Shown piece by piece: positions 51,627 to 63,681 of a stretch of 64,000 nucleotides of DNA (position 1 is the first letter of the stretch; each line of letters opens with the position of its first letter). This DNA is from Drosophila miranda. Its lineage: Eukaryota > Arthropoda > Insecta > Diptera > Drosophilidae. A program made the translations under genes and the position numbers. The notes under the pieces were generated by a model. That model was given only the letters and a program-made list of their open reading frames with translations. It made no database searches and was not told where the DNA came from. Where the stretch lies: contig NC_046676.1 in NCBI RefSeq assembly GCF_003369915.1, positions 6,386,001 to 6,450,000 on the forward strand. Reading direction: 5' to 3'.

Positions 51627-51665
51627 TTTGGTATATTTCTGAGGGTCAGACCGTATATTCATTAC
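51627..51665 (+). promoter_or_regulatory. Rpb12: Rpb12 core promoter (Motif 6 and Motif 1-like)
   Basis: TTTGGTATATTT at 51627-51638 is an exact match to Ohler Motif 6 (KTYRGTATWTTT). GAGGGTCAGACCG follows at once and resembles Motif 1 (YGGTCACACTR). This pair marks TATA-less housekeeping promoters. It lies about 70-100 bp before the start codon, and transcription probably starts near 51650-51670. The same block occurs in upstream array units. Confidence 0.6.
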
Positions 51666-51734
51666 AGCAAAACAAAACACATTTTTTTTTTTCCTGTAAA
51701 ATTACGCGAATTTTGTTAATTTTATTAACTAAAA

Positions 51735-52120
<386 letters not shown>

Positions 52121-52185
52121 TGCCAACTGAAAATTCGACTACAACAGGTGTAAGGACTTAGTTTTTAATGAAATATGTGTGCTTG

Positions 52186-52191
52186 AATAAA
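52186..52191 (+). terminator. Rpb12: Rpb12 poly(A) signal
   Basis: AATAAA 66 bp after the stop codon, the expected position for a very short 3' UTR. Confidence 0.75.
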
Positions 52192-52401
52192 AAGGGCTAT
52201 CTAACTGAAGAAATGCGTCTTTTTTATTCAAGATCAATGGATCTTTCAATCTCAAATTACCAGAAACAGAAGGGCAACTGCCATATACTACGATTCAAAA
52301 GTCTATATATTTTATATTTTAAACTAATTATCTTTTATTTTGAATGTTTTGGAAATATATAATTTTTAAACTAAAAACACTCACATTACAGTAATATATT
52401 T

Positions 52402-53796
52402 TTTATTTTTCCATTTTTTGTTGGTTTTGTTTTTTGCAAATTTTTGCTTAAATAAAATTTAAAGTAATTTGTTGGGTTTTGCTTTTTGTTTTGTTTTGTT
52501 TTATTCCCCGTATGTCTTTTTTCGTCTCAAAAATTTTGTCTAAATGGCTTGTCATCCAAAAATTTACTTTACTTAAGAATTTCTCCTCGTTTTTACGTTT
52601 TTATTTTTAGTTTAGTTTAGTTTTAGTTTCGTGTAATAGATTTACGTTTAAGTTTACCACATTTAGCAAAAACACACACATTGTACACTAAAATTGTTTA
52701 TACCTTTTATTCGTTATGTTTTCCATTCATATGATATAATAATACTATATATATCATATTTTCCCCCGACACTTTTCAGTCAAATATTTCTTGTTTGTTC
52801 AGTGTGTGGTAAAAAGTTGTATGTATGGTATTATATTCATGTTCTTTGAGTATTTTTGTATGTTGTTCTTGTGTTTCTTTTTCCTTTCGTGCTTTCCTTT
52901 AGCTTTCCTTTGATAAAATCATAAGTACACTACACGTACAATAATATAGTTAGCTTTTGTTTCGTTCGTTAATATTTATATACTTTTTGTTTTGTTGTTT
53001 TCTTTTCAATATGCTTAAAATGTTCCTTATGAGAATGTTTGACGTGGGCATTTGTGGGCGTGACTGCTACTCTAAAGTAAATGGCTAAAGTAAATAAAAC
53101 TAAATGTATTTTCACGTTCAAGTCTTACGTTTAAGAAATAAGGCAAAGGGTACGACAATGAGGTTTGGTTTGCGTGTGCGTGTGCGCACGCGCGGGGTTC
53201 ATAAATTATACAATAAACTAAGGCAACTAGAAAAGTACAATCTAAGTTATTGTAAATAAATGGCAAATCATTTCGCGTAACTAAACTGAAGCTTTGTAAA
53301 TGGCAAATTAAAGCTTCTACTTCACATTTCAATAAATCATATAAAGGGTTGAAACATTTGATAAATGCTCACATATAACTATATCTTTAAATATCCGTGT
53401 TCTTGTGAGTATGTGTTGAGTGTTTGTTGGTGTGTGTGTGTGTGTGTGTGTGTGTTTCTATGATAGATTGAGAGCTCAATTATACAACTAAGATAATGAT
53501 AATGATAATAATTTTAATGAAATTCATTTGAGATGCGGCTGCGTATCGAATTTTTGAGCCCATTTCGTTCTTTGAATCGTGTTTTGTTAAGTAATTTTTT
53601 GTTTGTTTTAAGAGAAATCATATTTCAGGTACATCACAACTTAAAATTTACAAAATTAAATGCAATTTTTTAAACAATTTCAATGTGAATGCCTAATGCA
53701 TTCCATATGGCAAGCAAACATTTGCTAATTAATTAAGAGAACCAAAATTACACGAGAATTAACCCAAAACGAGGTTCAGGAGAGTCGTCTGTCATC
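52402..53796 (-). other. chn: chn 3' UTR (probable)
   Basis: About 1.4 kb of very AT-rich sequence after the chn stop, with several TTTATT motifs (AATAAA on the minus strand); the farthest, at 52402-52407, would leave only about 200 bp between convergent chn and Rpb12 poly(A) sites. It includes a (TG)n run at 53430-53455. Confidence 0.5.
53430..53455. repeat. (TG)n microsatellite in chn 3' region
   Basis: Thirteen TG dinucleotides, transcribed as CA repeats in the chn 3' UTR. Confidence 0.85.
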
Positions 53797-56700
53797 CTAC
53801 AGTTGCACCTCTGCTGCAGCAGCACTCTGCCTGCCACGCCTGAGCAGCAAAGCTGCCTGCACTCTCCGCCTGGACCCGCCGGTCGGGCCGTGCCGCCAGA
53901 AGCGGTGCAGAGCCAGTGACCCAATCGTGTGATAGTTGAAGCTAATGGAGGTGCTGCGTCGCGACTGGTTGCACTTAAGGCAGCCCAGTCTTTGGCGGAC
54001 CATGCGATTCAGATACTTGTCGCGCAGCAGGCCCACCACAGCCTCCGGCGTGAGGCGTATCTTCTTGGGCTGCGCCTGCTTGCGGGAGCTGCGTCCGTTC
54101 TCGCCATCCGACTTCTTGCTAAAGTCCAGCGGAGCGGCCAGATACTCCTGCTTGCTGGCTGCATCGGCCAGCAGGGGCAGCAAGGTGGCCAGCTGACTCA
54201 TGGACTTGCGTGCAGCACTCGCTGTGTGGCCGTTGGAAATAGCTGCCTGGCTGTGGCTGTGGCTGTGGGCTGGGGAAGCCTTTTTTGGACTCTTGCGAGG
54301 CACCGCCAGATCCAGCTGACGCTTCAGGAGGGACGAAGCAGGCGGCTGGGGTGGCGAGGACTTTACTGTGGGCGCCTTGGGTGTAATTGTCAGGGTGATG
54401 TCCTCCTTGTTGCGCAGATACTCAATGTACTCCTCAGTCTCGCTAAGCAGTCGGCGACGCTTGCTCGGCGACAGGTGGTCCAGATCCAGCTGCCTTTGCT
54501 GGCCCGTGGTGGTGGCCGTGGGCAGGGCGGCTGCTGCTGCGGCCAGCATCAGAGGCGTCTCGGCTGCGTAGTATTTGTTGATGATATCTTTAACATAATT
54601 GTGAAACTGTGTGCCAATGCGGTTTAGATTCTGATATTCCATTTGGGTGAGAAATGGTGTTTGATTGCTGGTGGTGCTGGGTGCGGTTGCTCCTACTCCT
54701 CCTGCTGCCGCTGCTGCTGCAGCTGCTGTGACCGCCGCTGCGGCAGCGGCTATTGCTGCAGACTTGGTGTTGTTCTCCTTATCATCCTGACGATGACTAT
54801 GATGAACGGCATTTCTGTGCGACGACTTGTCCTTGTGGTTGGTGTTGCTATTGCTATTGTTATTATTGGAATTGGAATTCAATTTGTACGCGGGAGACGA
54901 TTTAATAAGCTGCAATCGCTGCTGTGGCTGTGGCTGTTCCTGGTTCTCCTGATCCTCATCATTCTCGACCTTGATCTTGCGCTTGCTGGTAAGCAGCTCG
55001 ATGGCCGTCTGCTCGTAGCTAGCTGCCTCCAGAAATGCCGTCGCCATCATCGCCTTTGCCTGGACTTGGGCCGGGACCTTCTCCTCCTTCCCATCCTCCT
55101 CGTGCTTCTCCAGCTTCACATGACGCAACAGCTTCACCGGCGATGTGGACAGCATGTTATACTCATCGCTGGAGAAGCTCGACGAGGATGCCGACGATGG
55201 TGTATTCTCGTCATCCTCCCCCGTGGAATGTTGCCGGGCACGGATGCCAAACTTTTGTCGCTGGGAACTGCTGCTGCTGCTGTTGCTGCCGCTGTGGGTG
55301 CCCATGTTGCTGAGGCTGTACAGTAAAGCAGCAGCCTCTCGTGTCGTCCATTGCGAAGGCAGTTTATTATTAAACAGGAGTTGATGATTTGCTGGTATTT
55401 TCAACTCGTGCACGCCTCCCGCCTTATGAAAATCCTGAGCGACCGAAGCGGTGTTGCGACTAATGGCGTCCATTTTCAGCAGACTGCAATAAAAAGAGGC
55501 AAATCGAAAAACATCGATTAAAAATTGATTCCGATAAAGAACAGTAAAGGACACACAAATAAGTAAACAAGTGAAAATATATGTATGTAGGATAACCATC
55601 GAAAAACAAGAAGTGGGCGGGGGCCAAAGAATAAAGCAAATGTTGGACAACTTAATGAAAAGAAACAACAACAAACAAAAGCGGCAAACAATCAGTGAAA
55701 ATAGAACCGGCAAAAACAAATCACAACACAATCAAAAGCACAACATAACCGGAAACAGAAACAGATTTTATGCAAAATACCGCGCATAGTCCTCCGGATC
55801 GCTGCCTTCGGCCTCGAGGTATTGAAACAAACGCTCCGATCCGCGCTTTTGCGTCGAAGCATTCGGTAGGCCGCCGGTGAGTAGATCATGCGGTGGTATC
55901 AACGATCCATTGGCGCTCAAACGCCAACCGACCATCGATGTGGGATTCACAATGATCTCTTGCAGTGGGCCACCACCGCCGCCGCCGCCAGTGATGTTTC
56001 CGCCGCCGGTGCCGGATACGCCCTCGTTGGATGTGGTATAGATGGTAACGGCATTGCCTCCATTCCCATTTCCCACATTGCCACTGGAGGAGCTAAGCAA
56101 AATGTCGATGTGGTTGATGTGGATGATGTTGTTGTTGATGATGAGGAGGAGATCATGTGGATGGATTGGTTGTCGGTGTTGTCGGTTCGGAGTTGGAGAC
56201 ACGAGAGCATGAGAGCGAGTTGAGAGAACGAGAGAACGGAGGGTAGTAACTAGAGTTAGGAACGTTGTGCGCGCTTTTGGGACTTGGGGTGCGGGTTTTG
56301 TTTTTGTTTTTTTTTTTGATTGGGTTTGAGGGGGTGTTTTCAGGGTGGTTGGGGAGAGTAGAGTAGAGGAGTAGAGGAGGCGGTCTGAGAATGTTACCCA
56401 AAAGCATTGCCGGCATAGGTGTTTAGTTGGTTATTGGCCACCAGAGTGTTGCCAATGGTACGCAAAACATTCAGATTCTGGCTATGCGAGACATTGTTGC
56501 CTCCGGCATTGTTGTTGTTGCCACCGCCACTGCCATTGTTGTTGCTGTTGCCATTGTTGTTTGTCGAGTTGCCGCTGCGAGATGGTCGATTATCGTGCGG
56601 ACTGATATCGTGTGGCAGCAGCAGGGTGATCAGAGTGTAGAAGGAGTTGTCAAAGGAGTAGGAGAACAACAACGAGAGAGTAAGAGAGAGAGAGAGAGTT

Positions 56701-58283
56701 CAAAAGCTGTTTAGAGTTGGTTTTTGTCACACACACAAATACGCACAGATTATATGAGGCTAGGATGGGGGGAATACTTACTGCACATCACTCATGTGGA
56801 CCTGATACTCCTCCTGGGTGTCCGCCAGATAGGAGCACTTGCTGCAGGCCCGCTTGTTGTGCACCTTCAGCACGTGTGTGGCCAGGCGCTCGGAGCGGGC
56901 CGCTTTGTAGTCGCAGAGCAGGCAGACGAAGGGCTTTGTATGCGTATTGAGGTGACGCTTCAGGCCCCACTTGTCGGCCCCCGACCAGGGGCAATAGCAG
57001 CAGGTGAAACGCTTCTCGCGCTTGGGCTTCAGCAGGCCGGAGCCGCCGCTGCTGTTGCCGCCACCACCGTTGCCACCACCGACGGAACTGCTGCCCGAAC
57101 TGGAGCTGGCCACCGGCTGCTGGGCATTGTTCATTACAACGCCCACATGGAGGGGCAGGACACTGCCATCGTCCAGCTTCTCCTGCTTGAGCTGGGCCAG
57201 CGGCATCTCGCCGGCCGAGGCCACCGCCTCGATGGTCTCCACAATGCTCATGCTGGTCGAGGTGGGATGCCGCTGGGCCTCCAGGAAGGCATTATCGATG
57301 TTGACGCCCGTGGCATTGATGGTCACATTGCCTCGCCCGCCCGAGTGGTGAGAGTTGCCCGAGGATCCGCTGCCCGAGCTGCTGCCGGCGGACACATGGC
57401 GACGCGTCTTGTTGATGTCGTACTGCAGCTCGCGATGCATGCGCAAGAAGTGCTTCTTCACATGGTCGGCCCGATTGAACTGCTTAAGGCAGGCATAGCA
57501 CTGGAAGGGCTTCTCGTCCTTGTGGATGTTCTCGTGCCGTGTATACAGATCCCGTCGGTCTGTCGAATACGGGCAATGGGTGCAGGCATAACGCTTCTGG
57601 ATGTGCACTCCATTGGCTGCGGCGGCGGCTGCCTGCGCCTGGGCCGAGGACTTCTTGCGACTGCCCCCGGAGCTGCTGCTGCCGCCGCTACTGTTGCTGG
57701 GCGCTGAGGTGGGTGTGGATTGGGTTAAATTCTGTCCTACCGCATTGGCCGATGTGGAAGGGCTGGCGTAGATCAATTCGGCCGCATGCTCCTGACGATG
57801 TTTTCTATGGAAAAGCGAAGAAACAAAACGGGAGACTAAGTGGAAATCCTTCAAATGTTAAGCTTAGATTCCACTCACTTGGACTTCGGTGTGCTCTGGT
57901 GGTGGTGGTGCTGCTGCTGTTGTTGCTGTTGCTGCTGCTGCTGTTGTTGCTGCTGCTGCTGGCTGACATGGGCATAGCTCTGCAGTTTGCCACCCGTCGT
58001 CCATTGCACCAGCTGCGGCTGCTGCTCAGCGGCCGCCGCGGCGATCACACCCGCTCCATCCTGGGCCCAGCGCTGTTGCTGGTCCCCTCCGGCCTTCAGG
58101 AGCCCCGCCTGGCCCGCTGCAAAGCCGTTCTGCATGAGGGCTGCCAGGCCAAAGGCCGTGCTTAGATGGTCCTCGGACTTGAAGCCACCCACGGACACAC
58201 TGGGTGCCGGCACCACAGTTGCTCCTCCTCCTCCTCCTACGCCGGTGCTGGCCGTTACTACTACAGAGTTACCCGACTCTGTT

Positions 58284-58315
<32 letters not shown>

Positions 58316-58744
58316 TTGCTGCTGTTGTTGTTGGATTACATTTGCCTGGGAGGTGGCCACGTTGTTGCTGGTTGTTGCCCCGTTGGCAGCTCCACTGGAT
58401 TCGTATTCAATGCTGGGCGCTGCCGAGCGATCGAGCTGTTGCTGAAGTGGGGGGGAACGAAGAGAGTAGAGAGATTAGTTAGCTGCCCAATGTGGATGCA
58501 TTTCATGCCAAAATCCACTCACCAGGTTTGTGAAGGAACGCTGCTCTCCCTCTGGTACCGCTGTCGGTCCGCTGGTGGCCACCTGAGCCACCGGCGTTCC
58601 GAGAGTATGCAAACCGTTGCCGGTCTCCTCACCGTACAATTTGCGTGTGATTTCCTTGAACATATCTTCATATGTGGCCTCAACATTTGAGGACTGTGCG
58701 CTCGCTCCAGGATGGCCGGCGTTCGCTGGGATTAGTGTTGCCAT
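53797..58744 (-). CDS. chn: Charlatan, REST/NRSF-like C2H2 zinc-finger repressor
   Basis: Six coding exons, complement of 58744-58523, 58441-57879, 57804-56782, 56601-56398, 56092-55781 and 55483-53797, join in frame into 1336 residues. Charlatan is a nuclear regulator of proneural achaete/scute and neuronal genes, regarded as the fly counterpart of REST (known biology). The N-terminus MATLIPANAGHPGASAQSSN precedes two polyGln tracts. Zinc fingers lie at about residues 336-356 and 364-385, then 530-550, 556-577 and 582-598, the last three in tandem. Low-complexity Ser/Gly/Asn follows, then a long exon with polyAla, SPSKRRRLL, a CtBP-like PLDFS (1226-1230) and a terminal Cys1276-Cys1279...His1301-His1306 finger-like motif. 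Exons 4 and 5 are symmetric (phase 2/2) and could be skipped, giving 1164 residues. Assignment is from recalled D. melanogaster sequence. Confidence 0.88.
57910..57961 (-). repeat. chn: chn polyGln tract 2 (CAG/CAA)
   Basis: Mixed CAG/CAA codons encoding a Gln run followed by His codons, near the end of coding exon 2. The interruptions suggest a relatively stable tract. Confidence 0.85.
58283..58332 (-). repeat. chn: chn polyGln tract 1 (CAG/CAA)
   Basis: Mixed CAA/CAG codons encoding a Gln run after SQANVI, near the start of coding exon 2. Confidence 0.85.
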
Positions 58745-58875
58745 TGCAGCAACAGCGACTGCGACTGCGACTCTTTGGCGGAGTTGCCGTTGGCCTTGGC
58801 TTGCGGGCGCGTTCCACTCAAGTTGCGGCTACTGCTGCTACTCTTGCTATTGCCTCGACGTCCACCCTTCGAGAG
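58745..58875 (-). other. chn: chn 5' UTR exon segment
   Basis: Begins after a strong pyrimidine-rich acceptor (TTTTCTCTCTCTGTGCAG, ending at 58876) and runs to the start codon at 58742-58744. No in-frame upstream ATG was seen. The upstream exon(s) lie farther right, perhaps beyond the window. Confidence 0.5.
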
Positions 58876-60782
58876 CTGCACAGAGAGAGAAAAAAGAGAG
58901 CGAATGAGAATGGGGGCCACAGTGATAGTTAGTCGATCTGGCTAAGTCGAAGCCACATCCGGCACACAAATACACAGAGCGACGTCAGTTCTGGGAACTG
59001 TCCGCTGACACATCAAGCGTCAGTCTCTCTGTCTGTCCCCCAGGGGCGGCCTGGGCGTGCGAGAGTGTGTGTATGTGTGTATGTGTGTGTGTGCTTGGAG
59101 CTGGGATTGGGATTGGGACTGGTCTGCCTTGGGGCGCTTGCGTGGGGGGTTTTGGTTGCTGGTGGCGTCGTCGCAGCATCAGCTGAGTCAGCGACGGCGC
59201 ACCACTGATTGGAGCGCGCTTTTTGTTTACGGCTCTTTTCTTTATTGAGCGCCGATGCTGGGGGGTACAGGCGACAAGATTGTCGAATTCATTTTTGTGA
59301 AAATCTTATTTTTTTATAGAGGTTTTATAGGGTTTTTCGTATATATAATTCTTTGTATATAATTTGGAGGATATATTTATCTTCCTTTCGTTTGAAATTT
59401 GGAACAACAGAACGTCATGAACACATTTGTCGGCTGTACCATCTTTTACCAACACTTACTAGACTTATTTTTTGGGTCTCAGGCTTGGCGGGTGCTCAAA
59501 ATCTTTTCCAGCTTTTCGGCTGAATATTTGAATAAATTGAACCACCTTGGCGTGCCCACCAGAGTGGGCCCGTCGGAGAGACTTCATCTCCAGCATCATC
59601 AGAAAACGGCTAAATTGCTCTTTGGCGGTGCTTTTGTTCTTGGGTAGGTGGATGGGCAGATGGGTGCATAGGCGGAATTTCTCTTTTAGCCACATGTTGC
59701 TGCGCCTTGATTTTTTTGTTAGAGAGATGCCAACATTATTTTTTTTGCCACATTGTGGCGACAAAACGGTCCTCGTTGTTGTGGTGGTGGTGGTGGGCCC
59801 TGGGCACGTTCTATGGCCCAGCGCCAACTGCGCCCACCCACGCCCCCACACAACAGCAATACCATTCCCGGCCGGTCCCGCAGTCACAGTCCCCGGATCC
59901 GATACGACGATCCCCAGCCATGTTTCTCTGGTCTGCTTCGAGTTCATATTTCGTATTTGAGTTTTGCATATTTGATTTTTATGCTTCGTGTGCTTTTTAC
60001 AGTTGGGTGTTGCTGTGCCTGTGCCTGTGCTTGCCACTGCCGTTGTTGCCTCCATGGGGGCGTTCGCTAGTGGTTGTTGTTGCTGTTTGCTTTGCCTCTG
60101 CGGCGGCTTCGTCGTGTCTTTGTGTGTGCCAGGGGTCTGGGGGTCTGGGGATCTGACTTTGCGATCTGTGCCCTGATCTGGCGGCTTGGCCTGACTCCGA
60201 GTTCTCTGCGTGTGGTTTCTCAAGCCAAGGGCATTGTGGCTGTGGCCGCTTGACTTTGGGCTACGCTCAAGATCATGCCGCACCATAGCCCTCCCATTTG
60301 TGTGTATGAGTGCTTGTGGGGAGTGGAAAGTGCAAGTATTGTGGGGGATCGAAACCAGTTTTAGACGTCTTTACAAATCCCACTCTATAGGAAATGCCAG
60401 ATAACCTCAATTCATTCAGATGTTCCTTTAATGAGAGAAGAGTGGAAAATAAACTCGAAGCACTCCCTAGATTTCCATCAGAGTTCCCCCCAAGCACCCA
60501 CACTCAGTCCCGGCAGTAGCAGCACACACCCCACCCCTCTGATAAGGCGACGGCCATGGGGTCAACTCTTGTGGGCGAGACGACAGACGACACAGAAAAA
60601 ATGTCATGCGTTGCCAACAGCAACAGCAAATATCGCGCGTGTGGGTGATGTTGTGGGGGGTGTGGGGTAGGCATCACCAGCACCACCATCACCACCACCA
60701 GCAGCAGGCAGCAACAACAACAACATCCGCTTTGCTAATAACAGACAGCAGTAAAAAACTAGAAATGAATAGAGCCGAAGGT

Positions 60783-60917
60783 TTTAATACCCTTGAAGAA
60801 CATATATTGACATCCGACTAGGAATAATGGACTACAAAAATATAAAAGCTGTACTCAGGAAGCCTTTGGGGCCTAGCATTCGCTAAAAAATAAATATACT
60901 CTCGGAAAGGGTATAAA
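60783..60917. mobile_element. Short DINE-like remnant with inverted ends
   Basis: Left end TTTTAATACCCTTGAAGAAC and right end ACTCTCGGAAAGGGTATAAA are inverted relative to each other (TTTTA-TACCCTT), resembling the TATACCC...GGGTATA subterminal repeats of DINE-1-type elements. The 135-bp length implies internal deletion. Confidence 0.5.
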
Positions 60918-63659
60918 AACAACGACAGCAACGGGAGTGGGCTGAAAATGGGCGCGCAGGCAGCGACAACAAAATCAATTTACAACAAAAAGAGCAGCAA
61001 AAACAACGCCACCACCACGCGCACATCAGAACAGCGATCGGCCGACGTCTGCGTCGTGTGGTGGGTGTGCAAACAGACGCCAACTTGGGGGAGTTGCGAG
61101 AGCAACAGCAAGAGCAGAAGAGCGGGAGAGGGAGAGAGCAAAGGCAGCGAGAGAGCCAGAACCGGTTGGGCAGCTGAAAAAAAGAAAAAAAATGCCGGTT
61201 GGGGGAATTTTCGCTGTTTGTCTTTTCGGCTTCGCTCTCACGTAATAAGTGAGAGCGCTTCGTGATCGTTCCCTCCCTCCCTCCTTCACCCACCGAAACA
61301 CGAAGCATGGGAGGGAGGCACGAAGAGCGTCGCGTTTGACGGCAGATGTCGCATTTCGGTGGAGTTGCTTTTGCAGATGCCGCGGCCCACAGTTAACGGT
61401 AAACTTATTATTGGCTTTTCCCTTTTCCTGGGCGTCTTTTGGGGTGTTTATTTGGGTATTTCTGTGTTGAACTTTTATTGCGTGCGAGATTTGCGGGGAG
61501 CCTTCGGCTAATCAATGCTATTCGGCCTCCATTCGGGGGCGGTCATCAAAGTGCAAATTACAATACATGCACGCATACAGTGGGCTCGGAGTTATATGGA
61601 CAATTTTTAACACCCGTGGGTTGGGCAAACCCAAAGCCAAGCCAAACCAGCATCAGGCATCAGTGATTGCGGCGACCTGGCAGCTCAGGGTGAGCCACAA
61701 CATTTACTTGTTGTTGCGGTGAAAGGCCATAGCCCGACCGCAGAAAGACAGAGAGGCAGAGAGGGGGAGGAGGGGGCTGGAGTAGGAGGAGTACCAGCAG
61801 CAGACGATGCCTGGCTAATGACATGTTAACGCCGCCACAGTACCCCAGCGGAACCCCCCCTCCCTCATGCTATAGGCCAGCACGCAGTTATTAAAAAACG
61901 CTTTTGCCCGATGACGCGCACAGTGGGACAAAAGGTGTCTGGGTGAGTGGAAGAGGAAATGCCTGTACATCGTTTTCAATTCTGCAAATGAGTCATCAGG
62001 AATGAAGATCTCAAAGGAGAACAATAGACCTTTTGGGCCGCATCAATAACAAAGTCTCTGTACCACAGTGCACCCGATCCCACTCAACAATTTTAGCAGC
62101 AACCACTAATCATCAAAGTGGGTGGGTGTCCGCACAACAGCAACAACAGCCACTAGCACTAGCCACCGACCACAGCTGTCCCAGTCGCGTCCCACTGAGC
62201 CAAACGATTCGACCGATCCAACGGACAGGCGAATAAAATCTTCGATTTTATGCGCGAGCCAAATTAACACCAACACTTATACTAATACCAACAACAAACG
62301 GTATTCTCTCGGTTTCTTGCTGTTTCTCTTTGGCTTTCGACGCCTACGCAGGCGCAGACGCAGCCGGGTGGAGTGGGGGTGGCGGGTTGGGATGGGGTGA
62401 GGCCATCAAATCTGTGTGCATGTGTGAGTGTGTGTGGGTGGGTGTGGGTTGGAGCTGCTGTCATCGATTGCATTCACTCTTTTGCGTGGGTCAACGCGGG
62501 GTGTCTCCTTCAGTTTTCATACGTTTGAGAATTGAGAATCGAAATAGAAATTTAGTTTGCGGCAACAATTCTGCCCAATTCATTATCCTTGAGGCCTTGG
62601 TTGCGTGTATGGGGGGCTGCGGCCGAACAAAGGGCCTCTGGCGGCAGATATATGTATATGGGCGGCAGGTGGTACTTTTTGTGGCCAACAACGAACCGAA
62701 CGGACCCGACCCGACCACGAACCGAAAGGCAGCTGCTGCTGCCACCGCCACTTCTTCTTTTTTGGCGTCTTCTTTTTAAGCTCGTCTTTCGAGGCGGATG
62801 GCCAGCAGACAACAAAAGCAAATTGCTTTCGGGCCATCGTCTCCAATGAAGCTGGTTTTTCGTAGATACGAGTATGTGTTTCTTCATCTGAATTTTTGGG
62901 TGGTTCAATGGTCACTCTCTGCCGCCTGGTGGGCGGGCATTCAACAGCCACATTCAAGGGCAGACAAGTCAAGTCTCTGACTTGGACTTTAGCTTTTGGC
63001 TATGATCACTTATGGGTCGCTGGCACAACCTTTCCTCTTCTTTTTACCGCTGCTGGCGCTGGTGCTTATGCTACTGCTGGAGTCGGTGGCGGCAGCTGTT
63101 GGCAGGTGCGCGCCCTCATAAAACGAATGGCTAACCCAAAAAAAAAACAGCAACAAAATGCAGGCGCAGACGATGCACATGCTCCGACCCCGACTCGAAT
63201 CGAATCGACTCGAACGGCGTCTTGGCCCTGTCCCTCGTCCTGGGTCCGAGTGTCGGTTGCACCCCTCCCATTCCCATGCCCATTCCTTTCGTTGGCAGCT
63301 CCTTTTCTTGTGAAATCTTTGCCTCTCACTTGAGGCATGCAACATGTGCTTCGGTCGGCGTGCCTGTCCGATCATCCATGGGGTAGCAATTTATTCCTCT
63401 TGTCCTTTCAATTTATTTTTTTTTTCTCGTCTTCGGTTAGGGGTGGTTTTCCTCCGCACTGACAGACACAGAACAACCTGCTGCCGCGGGACCAGACGGA
63501 GATCTCTTTTAGGGTTGCCACCAGACGGGGCTGCAGGTTGCAGCTGCCATTCTGCGGATGGCTGGGGAGGGGGAGGTGGAGGTGAAGAGGAGAGGGGTTT
63601 AAGTACTGATCCTGTTGCTTTTGTTGCAGACTAACGGATGCTCCTGGGCCCTCCCTCGG

Positions 63660-63681
63660 GGAGAGAGAGAGAGAGAGAGAG
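63660..63681. repeat. (GA)n microsatellite
   Basis: A run of GA dinucleotides. On chromatin such runs can bind GAGA factor, which is plausible here in the chn upstream region but unproven. Confidence 0.85.

Larger units (their letters stand above)
48200..51690 (+). repeat. Complex tandem repeat array upstream of Rpb12
   Basis: At least eight diverged copies of one block recur in the same orientation. The order is GAAAATTGATTCATCAATGG, AATTATGTGGGCATGGCTAA, ATGTTCTATATAGCTAGTA, ATATTCAACGGAAT, AAAACGAGGAATATG, then a promoter-like block GGTATATTTTTAAAATGAGA, CCGTATATT and GAGGGTCATACTGTAG. A second module (ATGAGTCCCATTCCATACAC, CCCTGGGGGAAATGGATGTT, GGTATCAGGATCGAGATA, TTGAGAAAAGGTCTTTATTA, AATAGGGTATA) recurs near 48.6-48.9, 49.2-49.55 and 51.1-51.36 kb. 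The array ends at the Rpb12 promoter. No transposase or terminal repeats are recognised, and a dispersed copy lies at 1621-1705. Confidence 0.85.

Noticed and set aside
53929-54627. 232-codon plus-strand open frame
   Set aside because: Antisense shadow of the last chn exon.
56724-57707. 327-codon plus-strand open frame
   Set aside because: Antisense shadow of the chn zinc-finger exon, whose GC-rich third positions keep the opposite strand open.
59465-60286. 273-codon minus-strand open frame
   Set aside because: Composed of Thr/Gln/Lys/Pro runs from simple sequence, with no domain, in the chn upstream region, and with an overlapping open frame on the other strand.
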